Below are positions 10,471-20,953 of a DNA stretch of 64,000 nucleotides, piece after piece. The DNA is taken from NCBI RefSeq assembly GCF_001898315.1, contig NZ_MKTQ01000008.1:174346-238345 (forward strand), in the 5' to 3' direction. Positions within the stretch are counted from its first letter, which is position 1. Each line of letters opens with the position of its first letter. The position numbers were made by a program, and so were the translations under genes. The notes below the pieces were generated by a model. That model was not told the DNA's origin and made no database searches. It saw only the letters and a list, made by a program, of their open reading frames with translations. The DNA is from Microbacterium sp. 70-16. Lineage in GTDB: Bacteria; Actinomycetota; Actinomycetes; Actinomycetales; Microbacteriaceae.

Positions 10471-11586
10471 TCAGCCGGCCAGGTAGGACTCGACCGTGAT
10501 GTCGCCCGAGATGATCTTCGCGGTGATGTCGTCCAGCTCACCCTGCAGGTCGCTGGAGACCTTCGACTCGAAGTCGTGGAACGGGGCCAGGCCCACACCG
10601 TCGTTCTCGAGCGTGCCGACGAACGGCGTCGCGTCGAAGTCGCCCGTGGCGGCGGCGGTGACAGCATCCTCGACACCCACGTCGATCAGCTTGCGGATCG
10701 AGGTGAGCAGCAGGTCGGCGACCGACGGGTCGGTCTCGTAGACGTCGGCGTCGACACCGATGAGGGCGATCTCACGACCCGAGTCGCGGATCACGGAAGC
10801 AGCCGACTGGTAGATCGGACCACCGACGGGAAGCAGCACGTCGACGCCCTGGTCGACGAGGCCCTGGGCCGCGTTGATGGCGTCCTGGTTGGCCGTGAAC
10901 GCGCCCGTGAAGACACCGTCCTGCGCCGCGCGGTCCCAGCCGATGACCTGGACGTCGTCGCTCTTCTCGGTGTTCCAGTAGTCGACGCCCTGCGCGAAGC
11001 CGTCCATGAAGATCGAGACCGTCGGGAAGTTCTGGCCGCCGAACGTGCCGACCTTCTTCGCGGTCGAGTAGGAAGCCGATGCGTAGCCGGCCAGGAAGGC
11101 CGCCTGGGCCGTGTCGAACAGGATCGGCTTGATGTTCGGCGCGTCGGTCTCGCCGTCGAAGTCGGTGTCAGCGGAGTCGTCGATCATGACGTACTCGATG
11201 TCGGGGTTCGCGAGGGCCGACTCGACCGTTGCGGAAGCCAGGGCGAAACCGACCGTGATGATCAGCGTGCAGTTCTGGTCGACGAGGTTCGTCAGGTTCG
11301 GAGCGAAGTCGGACTCGGAGTCGGACTGCACCGTGATCGGGTCGTCGAGGCCGAGCGTTGCTGCTGCGCGGACGAGGCCCTCGTAGCCGAGCTGGTTGAA
11401 CGACTTGTCATCGAAGCCGCCCTGGTCCGAGACCATGCACGGCTTGAAGCCCTCGATGACGTTCGAGGTGTCGCCGCTCGCGCTGGGGGTCGTGGTCTCC
11501 GGTGCCGAGCCGCAGCCCGCGAGAGCGATGATGAGCCCAGCGGCAGCTGTGATGCCGGCGAGCTTCTTGGTGGTCGAGATGGTCAA
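10471..11586 (-). CDS. BMP-family nucleoside-binding lipoprotein
   Basis: Extracytoplasmic substrate-binding lipoprotein (371 aa) of the BMP/Med family. The signal peptide has a lipobox LAGC with lipidated Cys25, followed by a Ser/Thr-rich linker. A TTG start is chosen because GGAGG lies six bases upstream; longer starts add non-signal sequence. DQGGFDDKSFNQLGYEG and the periplasmic-binding pattern fit BMP proteins. It heads the operon for the ABC importer, cdd, deoA and add, so purine or pyrimidine nucleosides are the likely ligands. Confidence 0.9.
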   Translation of the reverse strand: MTISTTKKLAGITAAAGLIIALAGCGSAPETTTPSASGDTSNVIEGFKPCMVSDQGGFDDKSFNQLGYEGLVRAAATLGLDDPITVQSDSESDFAPNLTNLVDQNCTLIITVGFALASATVESALANPDIEYVMIDDSADTDFDGETDAPNIKPILFDTAQAAFLAGYASASYSTAKKVGTFGGQNFPTVSIFMDGFAQGVDYWNTEKSDDVQVIGWDRAAQDGVFTGAFTANQDAINAAQGLVDQGVDVLLPVGGPIYQSAASVIRDSGREIALIGVDADVYETDPSVADLLLTSIRKLIDVGVEDAVTAAATGDFDATPFVGTLENDGVGLAPFHDFESKVSSDLQGELDDITAKIISGDITVESYLAG

Positions 11587-11705
11587 TGCAGCCTCCACAT
11601 TGATATGCCGCGGATTTCGCGGACGCATCTGATGAAGTTACCCAGTGTGACGCGCGGTTTGCACGCGGCGGCGCCGCGTGAGCGGGAATGGTTACAAAGA
11701 CGCAA

Positions 11706-11738
11706 TGATCTCGATACACCGCGCCTGCGGCGCGGCTA
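11706..11738. repeat. Dispersed hairpin repeat, TGATCTCGATACACC type
   Basis: tgatctcgatacacc is followed by the hairpin CCGCGCC-tgc-GGCGCGG. The manC stop codon (complement of cta, 11736-11738) lies in the end of this copy. Other copies: 22568-22674 and 53272-53314. Confidence 0.75.
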
Positions 11739-12851
11739 CAGGACGTCGCCGCGGCCGGTGACCTTCAGGGCATCCACGACGCCCTTCACCCGCTGGGCGT
11801 GCTCGCTCGTGGTGACCAGGAGCGCGTCGGGGGTGTCGACGACGACGATGTCCTTCACGCCGATGAGGCTGATGACCCGGTTGGTGTGGCTGACGACGAT
11901 GCCGCTGGCCGCGTCGGAGAGGATGCGGGCGTTCTCACCGAGGATCGCGAGGTCGTTCTTGCGTCCACCGCTGTTGAGCTTAGCGAGGCTCGCGAAGTCG
12001 CCCACGTCGTCCCAGTCGAAGTGGCCGGGCACGACGGCGAGCTTGCCCTTGGCGGCCGCGGGCTCGGCGACGGCGTAGTCGATCGCGATCTTCTCCAGGC
12101 GCGGCCACACCCGGTCCACGACCGGGCCACGGCGCTCACGGTCGTCCCACGCTTCGGCGAGCTCGAGCAGGCCCGCGTGCAGCTCGGGGTTGTTCGCCTC
12201 GATCTCGGCCAGCAGCACGTCGGCCCGTGAGATGAACATCCCCGCGTTCCATAGGTAGTCGCGCGACTGCACGTACTCCTTCGCGGTCTCAAGATCGGGC
12301 TTCTCGACGAACCGCTCGACGAGCGCGCCCTCGGGCGCGCCGTCGATGGTGAGCATGTCGGCCTTCTTGATGTAGCCGAAGCCGACCGACGGCTCGGTCG
12401 GGGTGATCCCGATCGTGCAGATGTAGCCCTGACGGGCGACGGCGACGGCCTGCTCGACAGCCCAGTGGAACACCGGCAGCACCCGGATCACGTGGTCGGC
12501 GGCGAACGACCCGATGATCACGTCGGGCTCGCGGCGATGCAGGATGGCCGCAGCCAAACCGATCGCGGCCGCCGAATCACGCGGCTCTGACTCGAGGAAC
12601 ACGTTCAGATCAGGGATGCCCGGCAGTTGGTCCTCCACGGCGGCGCGGTGCGCACGCCCTGTGACGACGGCGATGCGGTCAGGGCCGGCGAGCGGCTCGA
12701 GGCGGTCCCACGTGTCGCGCAGCAGCGAGCGGCCCGAACCGGTCAGGTCGTGCAGGAACTTGGGGGCGTCGGCACGCGAGAGCGGCCACAGCCGGCTCCC
12801 GACCCCGCCCGCAGGAATGACAGCGTAGAAGTCCTCGATCACGTGGGCCAT
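11736..12851 (-). CDS. manC: Mannose-1-phosphate guanylyltransferase
   Basis: Makes GDP-mannose from mannose 1-phosphate and GTP for glycan and glycolipid synthesis (371 aa). The nucleotidyltransferase loop AVIPAGGVGSRLWPLSR is near the N-terminus; ADHVI and FVEKPD follow at the expected places. The length is that of the monofunctional enzyme, without a fused phosphomannose isomerase. The start is the ATG preceded by a TAATCT box at seven bases, suggesting a leaderless transcript; there is no clear ribosome site. The last bases of the gene run into a dispersed repeat. Confidence 0.88.
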   Translation of the reverse strand: MAHVIEDFYAVIPAGGVGSRLWPLSRADAPKFLHDLTGSGRSLLRDTWDRLEPLAGPDRIAVVTGRAHRAAVEDQLPGIPDLNVFLESEPRDSAAAIGLAAAILHRREPDVIIGSFAADHVIRVLPVFHWAVEQAVAVARQGYICTIGITPTEPSVGFGYIKKADMLTIDGAPEGALVERFVEKPDLETAKEYVQSRDYLWNAGMFISRADVLLAEIEANNPELHAGLLELAEAWDDRERRGPVVDRVWPRLEKIAIDYAVAEPAAAKGKLAVVPGHFDWDDVGDFASLAKLNSGGRKNDLAILGENARILSDAASGIVVSHTNRVISLIGVKDIVVVDTPDALLVTTSEHAQRVKGVVDALKVTGRGDVL

Positions 12852-12858
12852 GGCATCG

Positions 12859-12864
12859 AGATTA
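12859..12864 (-). promoter_or_regulatory. Leaderless-type -10 box of manC (TAATCT)
   Basis: TAATCT lies seven bases before the manC ATG, placing transcription start at or next to the start codon. Confidence 0.5.
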
Positions 12865-12912
12865 GCCGCCCCCACGGGGCCGTCCCTCCGAAAGAAGGCG
12901 GTTTCCTGCCGA

Positions 12913-12930
12913 TCTCTCGACATCGAGAGA
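12913..12930. promoter_or_regulatory. 18-bp palindrome in the manC-sdhC divergent region
   Basis: TCTCTCGA-CA-TCGAGAGA, with 8-bp perfect arms, lies about 60 bases behind the manC start and about 140 before sdhC. A TAGTAT box that could serve as the sdh -10 lies at 12972-12977. It looks like a dimeric repressor operator; I cannot name the regulator. Confidence 0.45.
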
Positions 12931-13073
12931 AGTTAGGGTCTCCTTCGTCGCCCCCGCAAGGCGGGTCGACCTAGTATGAGAGAGCGCCCGTGTGCGACGA
13001 GATGGGTCATTTGATCCGGCCGATGACGGCCCGCCGTACCGAGGTGTCCGACTCACACCAAGGGAGGACGACC

Positions 13074-13505
13074 GTGTCTGCACCAGCACGCGTCACACCG
13101 TCGGTAGCACAGACCACGTCCAAGACCCCGCGCGGAACCCTGTACCGCGGCAACGAGGGCATGTGGTCGTGGGTGCTGCACCGCATCACCGGCGTCGCCA
13201 TCTTCTTCTTCCTGCTCGTGCACGTGCTCGACACGGCACTGATCCGCGTCTCGCCCGAGGCGTACGACGCCGTCATCGGCACGTACAAGAACCCGATCAT
13301 GGGTCTCGGCGAGGTCGCCCTGGTCGCCGCAATCGCGTACCACGCCTACAACGGGCTGCGCATCATCGCGGTCGACCTGTGGCCGTGGGCCACGCGTCAC
13401 CAGCGCCAGCTGTGGTGGGGCGTCATCGGCCTGTGGGCCGTGACGCTCGCCGGCTTCGCGCCGCGCCACCTCATAAACGTCTTCGCGAACGTGGGAGGCC
13501 ACTGA
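13074..13505 (+). CDS. sdhC: Succinate dehydrogenase, cytochrome b556 subunit
   Basis: Membrane anchor (143 aa) of complex II, with three hydrophobic segments. The family signature HRITG and a His in LVHVLDT (candidate haem ligand) are present. A GTG start is chosen because AGGGAGG lies just upstream; longer in-frame starts lack a ribosome site. Its stop overlaps the sdhD start (TGATG). First gene of sdhCDAB. Confidence 0.92.
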   Translation: MSAPARVTPSVAQTTSKTPRGTLYRGNEGMWSWVLHRITGVAIFFFLLVHVLDTALIRVSPEAYDAVIGTYKNPIMGLGEVALVAAIAYHAYNGLRIIAVDLWPWATRHQRQLWWGVIGLWAVTLAGFAPRHLINVFANVGGH

Positions 13506-13951
13506 TGAGCGCTGAGACCATCGCCGCCCCCCGCACTCCCGCCGTCCGCAAGAAGGGCGCCAACTGGGAGAAGTGGGGCTGGATCTACATGCGCGCCTCG
13601 GGCGTGCTGCTGGTCGTGCTGATCTTCGGCCACCTGTTCGTGAACCTCATGCTCGGCGACGGCATCCACGCGCTCGACTGGGGCTTTGTCGCGGGCAAGC
13701 TCGCGAACCCCTTCTGGCAGTGGTGGGACATCCTGATGCTGTGGCTCGCGCTGATCCACGGCGCCAACGGCATGCGCACGATCATCAACGACTACGTCTC
13801 GGGCGAGAAGGTCCGAGGGACCCTCGTGTGGGCCGTGGCCGTCGCCGCAGGCCTGCTGATCGTCCTCGGCACGCTCGTCGTGTTCGCGTTCGACCCGTGC
13901 AACGGCGTGACCAGCGACAGCGCGTTCTGGGAGGCCTGCCAGGCCCTGTGA
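13505..13951 (+). CDS. sdhD: Succinate dehydrogenase, hydrophobic membrane anchor subunit
   Basis: Second membrane anchor (148 aa). It has three transmembrane helices, with His residues in IFGHLFVNL and LIHGANGMR suited to haem and quinone binding. The start shares a base with the sdhC stop. sdhA follows after 46 bases. Confidence 0.9.
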   Translation: MSAETIAAPRTPAVRKKGANWEKWGWIYMRASGVLLVVLIFGHLFVNLMLGDGIHALDWGFVAGKLANPFWQWWDILMLWLALIHGANGMRTIINDYVSGEKVRGTLVWAVAVAAGLLIVLGTLVVFAFDPCNGVTSDSAFWEACQAL

Positions 13952-13997
13952 GGCCGGCGAGGCGACGAGTAGAAGAAGACTGAAGAGGCATCCTGAA

Positions 13998-15824
13998 GTG
14001 AGCACCCAGCACCCCGACGCGGTCCTGCGAGACGGCGTCTACTACCACGAGTTCGACATCGTGATCGTCGGCGCCGGCGGCGCCGGCATGCGTGCCGCGA
14101 TCGAGGCGGGCCCCGGCGCCCGCACGGCCGTGATCACCAAGCTCTACCCGACGCGCTCGCACACGGGCGCCGCGCAGGGCGGCATGGCTGCCGCGCTCGC
14201 GAACGTCGAAGAGGACTCGTGGGAGTGGCACACCTTCGACACCGTCAAGGGCGGCGACTACCTCGTCGACCAGGATGCCGCGGAGATCCTCGCCAAAGAA
14301 GCGATCGACGCCGTCATCGACCTCGAGAACATGGGCCTGCCGTTCAACCGCACGCCCGAGGGCAAGATCGACCAGCGCCGCTTCGGCGGGCACACCGCCG
14401 ACCACGGCAAGACGCCCGTGCGCCGCGCTTGCTACGCCGCCGACCGCACGGGTCACATGATCCTCCAGACGCTGTTCCAGAACTGCGTCAAGCTCGGCAT
14501 CAACTTCTTCAACGAGTACTACGCGCTCGATCTGATCACCGTGAAGGATGCCGACGGCGCGACCCAGGTCGCGGGCGTCGTCGCGTACGAGCTCGCCACC
14601 GGCGACCTGCACGTCTTCCACTCGAAGGCCGTCATCTTCGCGACGGGCGGCTTCGGCAAGATCTACAAGACGACCTCCAACGCGCACACCCTCACGGGCG
14701 ACGGCGTCGGCATCGTGTGGCGCAAGGGTCTGCCGCTGGAGGACATCGAGTTCTTCCAGTTCCACCCGACCGGCCTCGCGGGCCTGGGCATCCTGCTCAC
14801 CGAAGGTGCCCGCGGTGAGGGCGCGATCCTGCGCAACGCGTCGGGTGAGCGCTTCATGGAGCGCTACGCACCGACCATCAAGGACCTCGCGCCGCGCGAC
14901 ATCGTCGCCCGCTGCATGGTCAAGGAGGTCCTCGAGGGCCGCGGCGCCGGCCCCAACAAGGACTACGTCTACCTCGACTGCACCCACCTCGGCGCGGAAG
15001 TGCTGGAGACGAAGCTCCCCGACATCACGGAGTTCGCGCGCACCTATCTCGGTGTCGACCCGGTGACCGAGCCGGTGCCGGTCATGCCGACGGCGCACTA
15101 TGCGATGGGTGGCATCCCCACCAACAACAACGGTGAGGTGCTCGCCGACAACACGACGATCGTCCCGGGCCTGTACGCCGCGGGCGAGTGCGCGTGCGTC
15201 TCGGTGCACGGCGCCAACCGCCTCGGCACCAACTCGCTGCTCGACATCAACGTGTTCGGCAAGCGTTCCGGACGCAACGCCGTGCAGTACGTGCAGACGG
15301 CCGAGTTCGTGCCGCTCCCCGAAGACCCCGCGAAGGAGGTCCGCGACATGCTCGAGGGACTCCGTAACAACGCGGGCACCGAGCGCGTCGCCGTCCTGCG
15401 CCGCAAGCTGCAGGAAGAGATGGATGCCAACGCCCAGGTCTTCCGCACGGAGGAGACGCTGACCAACGTCATGGGCACGATCCACGACCTGCGCCAGCGC
15501 TACAAGAACGTCCACGTCGACGACAAGGGCAAGCGGTTCAACACCGACCTGCTCGAGGCCGTCGAGCTCGGGTTCCTGCTCGACCTCGCCGAGATCGTCG
15601 CCTACGCCGCCCGCAACCGCAAGGAGAGCCGCGGCGGCCACATGCGCGAGGACTACGAGAAGCGCGACGACGAGAAGTACATGCAGCACACGATGGCCTA
15701 CCTCACGGGCGACCCGCACTCCCCCGACCCCGAGGACCACATCAAGCTCGACTGGAAACCCGTCGTGTTCACCAAGAACGAGAAGGGCGAGTTCAACTAC
15801 CCGCCGATGGAGAGGAAGTACTGA
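13998..15824 (+). CDS. sdhA: Succinate dehydrogenase flavoprotein subunit
   Basis: FAD subunit (608 aa, GTG start) oxidising succinate to fumarate. The dinucleotide fold [13 protein letters not shown] lies at about 22-34. SHTGAAQGG holds His55, the expected covalent FAD site. HPTGL, the [15 protein letters not shown] region and [13 protein letters not shown] are the substrate- and FAD-binding segments. Its stop overlaps the sdhB ATG. Confidence 0.96.
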   Translation: MSTQHPDAVLRDGVYYHEFDIVIVGAGGAGMRAAIEAGPGARTAVITKLYPTRSHTGAAQGGMAAALANVEEDSWEWHTFDTVKGGDYLVDQDAAEILAKEAIDAVIDLENMGLPFNRTPEGKIDQRRFGGHTADHGKTPVRRACYAADRTGHMILQTLFQNCVKLGINFFNEYYALDLITVKDADGATQVAGVVAYELATGDLHVFHSKAVIFATGGFGKIYKTTSNAHTLTGDGVGIVWRKGLPLEDIEFFQFHPTGLAGLGILLTEGARGEGAILRNASGERFMERYAPTIKDLAPRDIVARCMVKEVLEGRGAGPNKDYVYLDCTHLGAEVLETKLPDITEFARTYLGVDPVTEPVPVMPTAHYAMGGIPTNNNGEVLADNTTIVPGLYAAGECACVSVHGANRLGTNSLLDINVFGKRSGRNAVQYVQTAEFVPLPEDPAKEVRDMLEGLRNNAGTERVAVLRRKLQEEMDANAQVFRTEETLTNVMGTIHDLRQRYKNVHVDDKGKRFNTDLLEAVELGFLLDLAEIVAYAARNRKESRGGHMREDYEKRDDEKYMQHTMAYLTGDPHSPDPEDHIKLDWKPVVFTKNEKGEFNYPPMERKY

Positions 15825-16579
15825 TGACCCTCGTCGTGGAAGAACCGACCACCGCCTCGGCATCCGACATTCAGTCGTACCTCGTCACGTTCATCATCCG
15901 CCGGTTCGACCCGGAGAAGGATGCCGAGCCGCGCTGGGTGGACTACGACGTCGAGCTGTACCCGACCGACCGCGTGCTCGACGCCCTGCACAAGATCAAG
16001 TGGGAGGTCGACGGCTCGCTGACCTTCCGCCGCTCGTGCGCGCACGGCATCTGCGGGTCGGACGCGATGCGCATCAACGGCCGCAACCGTCTGGCCTGCA
16101 AGACGCTCATCAAGGACCTCGACATCTCGCAGCCGATCTACGTCGAGGCCATCAAGGGCCTGCCGCTCGAGAAGGACCTCGTCGTCGACATGGAGCCGTT
16201 CTTCGCGTCGTACCGCGAGGTGCAGCCGTTCCTGATCGCGAACTCGAAGCCCGAGCCCGGCAAGGAGCGCATCCAGTCGATCACCGACCGGGCGATCTTC
16301 GACGACACCACCAAGTGCATCCTGTGCGCCGCGTGCACCTCGTCGTGCCCCGTGTTCTGGACCGACGGTCAGTACTTCGGCCCCGCCGCGATCGTCAACG
16401 CGCACCGCTTCATCTTCGACTCGCGCGATGACGCGGGCGATGTGCGCCTGGACATCCTCAACGACAAGGAAGGCGTGTGGCGCTGCCGCACGACCTTCAA
16501 CTGCACCGAGGCGTGCCCGCGCGGCATCGAGGTCACCAAGGCGATCGCCGAGGTCAAGCAGGCGATCCTCCGCCACTGA
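15824..16579 (+). CDS. sdhB: Succinate dehydrogenase iron-sulfur subunit
   Basis: Electron-transfer subunit (251 aa). It has a [2Fe-2S] ferredoxin domain with CAHGICGSDAM and a later Cys, then a 4Fe-4S site CILCAACTSSCP and a 3Fe-4S site with CRTTFNCTEACPRG. It completes the sdhCDAB operon; the dispersed repeat at 16625 follows. Confidence 0.96.
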   Translation: MTLVVEEPTTASASDIQSYLVTFIIRRFDPEKDAEPRWVDYDVELYPTDRVLDALHKIKWEVDGSLTFRRSCAHGICGSDAMRINGRNRLACKTLIKDLDISQPIYVEAIKGLPLEKDLVVDMEPFFASYREVQPFLIANSKPEPGKERIQSITDRAIFDDTTKCILCAACTSSCPVFWTDGQYFGPAAIVNAHRFIFDSRDDAGDVRLDILNDKEGVWRCRTTFNCTEACPRGIEVTKAIAEVKQAILRH

Positions 16580-16624
16580 CCCGGCCTGGCCCCCTGGTCC
16601 CCCCTGGTCCCCGAGCTTGCGCCG

Positions 16625-16665
16625 CCCTGAGCTTGTCGAAGGGTCGAGAGGGTCGAAGGGCCGAG
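16625..16665. repeat. cccttcgacaagctcaggg-type dispersed repeat downstream of sdhB
   Basis: ccctgagcttgtcgaaggg (16625-16643, reverse orientation) is followed by a degenerate partial copy (gggtcgaagggccgaggg). It lies between sdhB and the YihY-like gene. Confidence 0.75.
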
Positions 16666-16697
16666 GGGCACGGGCGGCCTGAGCGCCGCAGGGTCGA

Positions 16698-16703
16698 TAT
16701 CCT
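16698..16703 (+). promoter_or_regulatory. Leaderless-type -10 box of the YihY-like gene (TATCCT)
   Basis: TATCCT ends six bases before the GTG at 16710. No ribosome site is seen, so the transcript probably starts at the start codon. Confidence 0.5.
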
Positions 16704-16709
16704 GACGAC

Positions 16710-17936
16710 GTGAACGAGCGCCCCACCTCCGCCGCGGCCGACGCTGCCCGCGCCGAGGAAGAGGGGCTCCGCGAGCGCTGGGAGTCGACCCAGGCATCCC
16801 TGCGCGAACGCTTCGACGCGCCGATCAGCGCGGCCACCGAGATCACGCGGAAGACGCTTGCGCTGTTCCCCGTGCGCGTGTGGCGGCATTTCCTGCAGCA
16901 CAACGGGTTCCTGCTCGCGGCGGGCGTGAGCTACCAGGCGCTGTTCGCGTTCTTCGCCCTCATCTACGTCGCCTTCGCCGGCGTCGGCCTGTGGCTCGGC
17001 GGCAGCCCCGAGGCCATCGACGGCCTCATCGGCATCATCAACGGCTACATTCCGAACCTGATCCTGCCCGAGGACGACGGCGGCGTCTTCACGACCGAGC
17101 AGGTCACGGCGATCGCGACGAACTCCACCGGAGTTCTCGCGATCACCGGTCTGATCGCCCTCGGCACGGCGATCTGGACGGCGATCGGATTCCTGACGTA
17201 CAGCCGCCGCGCCGTCCGCGATATCTTCGCCCTGCCCTACGACAGCCGGTCGTACCTCATGCTGAAGGCGCGCGACCTCGTCGCGGCGATCATCTTCGGC
17301 ATCGCGCTACTGCTGGGATCGGTGATCAGCGTCATCGGCACGTACGCGGTGCAGCTCATGTTCTCGGTGTTCGGCTGGAGCACGGCATCCCGCTGGTATC
17401 AGTTCGGCGTCACGATCGCCTCGATCGCTGTCTCGTTCGCCTTGTTCGCGGCGGCGCTGGCGGCGCTGTTCAAGTTCCTGTCGGGGACCTCGCTCACGTG
17501 GCGGCGGATCTGGCCGGGCGCCCTGCTCGGCGGCGGCGCGCTCACTGTTGTGCAGCTCGGTGCGGGCCTGCTGTTGCGCTACACGCCGTCGAACCCGCTG
17601 CTGGCGACCTTTGCGATCTTCATCGGTCTGCTGCTGTGGTTCCGGATGATCGGCATCATCATCCTCGTCGCGGCCGCGTGGATCGCGGTCAGCGCGATCG
17701 ACGAGCACGAGCCGTTGCTGCGCCAGAGCGAGGCCGAGCGCCTGCAGGAAGAGCATCGCGCGCTGCTGCTGGCCGCGAAGGTGCGGCTGCGCACCGCTCG
17801 GGCCGCGCACGACGCAGCCCCGTGGTACCGGCGGCTGCCCACGCGACGGGCGCTGCACGAGGCCGAACGCGAGCTCGCCGACGTGCTGGCGGCTGCGCCG
17901 GTTGCGCCGACGAAGCGCGGGTCGCTGTTCGACTGA
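16710..17936 (+). CDS. YihY/BrkB-family inner membrane protein
   Basis: Polytopic membrane protein (408 aa, GTG start), with six hydrophobic segments between about residues 60 and 335. LLAAGVSYQALFAFF near the first helix and a long charged C-terminal tail are typical of the YihY/virulence factor BrkB family (formerly mis-annotated RNase BN). The molecular function of the family is not settled. It follows sdhB but has its own leaderless-type promoter. Confidence 0.88.
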   Translation: MNERPTSAAADAARAEEEGLRERWESTQASLRERFDAPISAATEITRKTLALFPVRVWRHFLQHNGFLLAAGVSYQALFAFFALIYVAFAGVGLWLGGSPEAIDGLIGIINGYIPNLILPEDDGGVFTTEQVTAIATNSTGVLAITGLIALGTAIWTAIGFLTYSRRAVRDIFALPYDSRSYLMLKARDLVAAIIFGIALLLGSVISVIGTYAVQLMFSVFGWSTASRWYQFGVTIASIAVSFALFAAALAALFKFLSGTSLTWRRIWPGALLGGGALTVVQLGAGLLLRYTPSNPLLATFAIFIGLLLWFRMIGIIILVAAAWIAVSAIDEHEPLLRQSEAERLQEEHRALLLAAKVRLRTARAAHDAAPWYRRLPTRRALHEAERELADVLAAAPVAPTKRGSLFD

Positions 17937-17959
17937 CGATGCGTGTCGGGGGCCGTGGC

Positions 17960-17965
17960 TAGGCT
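17960..17965 (+). promoter_or_regulatory. Leaderless-type -10 box of the exonuclease III gene (TAGGCT)
   Basis: TAGGCT ends six bases before the GTG at 17972. There is no ribosome site between them. Confidence 0.5.
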
Positions 17966-17971
17966 TGTGCG

Positions 17972-18817
17972 GTGCCCCGGAATCTTCGCATCGCCTCCGT
18001 CAACGTCAACGGCATCCGTGCCGCCGTCCGCAAGGGCATGAGCGAGTGGCTGGATGCCTCCGGGGTCGACGTGCTCACCCTGCAAGAGGTGCGGGCCGAG
18101 GCATCCGACCTCGCCGCGGCTCTGCCCGGCTGGCACATCGTCAACGATGAAGCGCTCGCGAAAGGACGCGCCGGCGTCGCGATCGCGGCGCGCGAGCCGC
18201 TGGACGTGTGGCGGGTCGAGCTCGGTGACGATGCCCTCGACTCCGTACATGATTTCCGCGGGCGCTGGGTCGAGACCGACTTCGACGTCGAGGGCGTTCC
18301 CGTCACGATCGTGAGCGCGTACGTCTTCACGGGCGAGGACGGCACGCCTAAGCAGGACGCGAAGTACGCGTTCCTCGACGCGATGGAGCAGCGGATGCCG
18401 CAGCTCGGCGCACACGCCCTCATCACCGGCGATCTGAACGTCGGGCACCGCGAGCTCGACATCCGCAACTGGAAGGGCAACGTGAAGAAGGCGGGGTTCC
18501 TGCCGCGCGAGCGGGCCTACTTCGACCGGTTCACGGGTGCCGCCGGCGACGCGGTGGCCGCGGTCGACGGCACGACCGGGACGGGCCTGGGCTGGGTCGA
18601 CGTCGGGCGGCGCTGGGCCGGCGAGGTCGACGGGCCGTACTCGTGGTGGTCGAACCGTGGCAAGGCCTTCGACACCGACACCGGCTGGCGCATCGACTAC
18701 CACCTCGCGACCCCCGCATTCGCGGAGCGGGTCGTGGACTACCGCATCGTGCGCGCCCCCTCGTGGGACACCCGCTGGAGCGACCACGCCCCCGTGATCG
18801 CTGACTACGCCTTCTGA
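17972..18817 (+). CDS. xthA: Exodeoxyribonuclease III
   Basis: AP endonuclease and 3'-5' exonuclease of base excision repair (281 aa, GTG start). EEP-fold motifs are in order: NVNGIRAA (N-terminal metal site), LQEVRAE, GDLNVGHRELDIRNWKGN, and the C-terminal WSDHAPV catalytic segment. It is separated by 35 bases from the YihY-like gene and by 49 from trpS, each with its own leaderless-type -10. The Fpg/Nei glycosylase nearby acts in the same pathway. Confidence 0.93.
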   Translation: MPRNLRIASVNVNGIRAAVRKGMSEWLDASGVDVLTLQEVRAEASDLAAALPGWHIVNDEALAKGRAGVAIAAREPLDVWRVELGDDALDSVHDFRGRWVETDFDVEGVPVTIVSAYVFTGEDGTPKQDAKYAFLDAMEQRMPQLGAHALITGDLNVGHRELDIRNWKGNVKKAGFLPRERAYFDRFTGAAGDAVAAVDGTTGTGLGWVDVGRRWAGEVDGPYSWWSNRGKAFDTDTGWRIDYHLATPAFAERVVDYRIVRAPSWDTRWSDHAPVIADYAF

Positions 18818-18854
18818 CGCGCTGGCGATGGTCCGGCACGGGGCATCCGCTCAA

Positions 18855-19871
<1,017 letters not shown>

Positions 19872-19900
19872 CCCGCCGCCGGGCGGGCAGCCCAGCGCTC

Positions 19901-20000
19901 CGTTCGCAATTCAGTCTCTGCGTCACTCGCTCCGCCGCACGACCGCGTGTTTTCGCGGCGGACCTCACCCGGCAGGTCGGCAGAGACTGAATTACGAACG
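19901..20000. repeat. Palindromic element, family C copy 1 (cgttcgcaattcagtctctg)
   Basis: Arms at 19901-19920 and 19981-20000 match at 19 of 20 positions as inverted repeats, with 60 nt between. The element ends two bases from the stop codon of the DUF559 gene, whose 3' coding end holds a further partial arm (gttcgtaat, 20021-20029). The sister copy is at 20954-21053. Confidence 0.85.
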
Positions 20001-20002
20001 CG

Positions 20003-20845
20003 TCAGCGTGCGTACTGGTTGTTCGTAATCACCTCGACAAGCGCCTGGAAGACCTCGTCTTCCCGATAGAGGATGTCTTCGGCCGCGATCCGGAGTACAC
20101 AGTAGCCCTGCCGCGCCAGGGCGAGATCGCGCCGGCGATCCTTGAGCTGCTGTTGCCAACTGCTGTGGAACGCGTTGCTGTCACACTCGATCACCAGCCA
20201 CCCATCGACGACAAGATCCACGGTTCCGACGCCCGCAAAGTTCACCTGCAGTTCGACGTCGCATCCGATGCGTCGGAGCATCAGTCGCACCAGTGTCTCG
20301 GTGCCGGACTGCGCCCGCGCGTCCAGCAGACCGCGTAGAACGCCGTAGCGGGCGGGGAGCGCCGCGAAGACTTCGCCAATCTGCCCGAGTTCGATGAGAT
20401 GCTTGTTGAGGGCGCTGTCGAGTGTCGCGATGGCGTGGCGCGGCTGCTGGCAGCGGACCGATTGAATGAGCGCGTCGACGATGTCGACGCATCCCCGCGT
20501 CGGCTCGGCGACGAACCGTTGCCAGTGCAGCACGACGCCATCGCGAAGCCGACGTGACGGCAACGCGCCACGATGCTGGGGCGCACGCATGCGGCTGTCG
20601 CCGCGCTCCATGTGCACGTGGAGCGCGGGGGTCTCGTACACGAACACATCCAGCAACGCGAGTAGCGACAGGCATCCCAGCCTTCCGCCCACCCTGACGG
20701 CTTCCACGAGCGCGCGAGGCGCGTCGGCCGCCAGGTAGTTGTCTCGGCGCGCGCGGATGAGGTCCCCCGCGGCCACCGCGGCTGTGATTGCACGCGGAGT
20801 CATTCCCAGCGCAAACAGTTCAGCGCGTGTCAGTACTTCCCACAT
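20003..20845 (-). CDS. DUF559/Vsr-like nuclease-fold protein with N-terminal AbiEi-like helix-turn-helix region
   Basis: Hypothetical protein of 280 aa. The first 40 or so residues (TRAELFALGMTPRAI...GDLIRARRDNYL) resemble the N-terminal HTH of AbiEi-type proteins. The C-terminal 100 residues have the DUF559 / very-short-patch-repair-like pattern: Glu183, Asp210 in VDLVVDGWLVIECD, Glu220 and Asp222, then a basic helix and GYCVLRI. These acidic residues fit a PD-(D/E)XK-type nuclease core. Activity is not established for this family. The gene is bracketed by two copies of the same palindrome family, and its base composition is less extreme than its neighbours' (more AT-ending codons), suggesting acquired DNA. 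Confidence 0.75.
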   Translation of the reverse strand: MWEVLTRAELFALGMTPRAITAAVAAGDLIRARRDNYLAADAPRALVEAVRVGGRLGCLSLLALLDVFVYETPALHVHMERGDSRMRAPQHRGALPSRRLRDGVVLHWQRFVAEPTRGCVDIVDALIQSVRCQQPRHAIATLDSALNKHLIELGQIGEVFAALPARYGVLRGLLDARAQSGTETLVRLMLRRIGCDVELQVNFAGVGTVDLVVDGWLVIECDSNAFHSSWQQQLKDRRRDLALARQGYCVLRIAAEDILYREDEVFQALVEVITNNQYAR

Positions 20846-20953
20846 GAGTCGACGGTCGCGCAGCTCAGCTTGCTCTGGGCGCCAGATCCCGCGATCCGTG
20901 GACAGATCCCGATATTGGCCGATTGTGGAGAACTAAGCGTGAGGCTCGCCTCG

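Noticed and set aside
13785..15863. A 692-residue minus-strand open frame opposite sdhA
   Set aside because: Antisense of a highly conserved gene, with low-complexity Val/Leu/Asp/Arg content and no motif.
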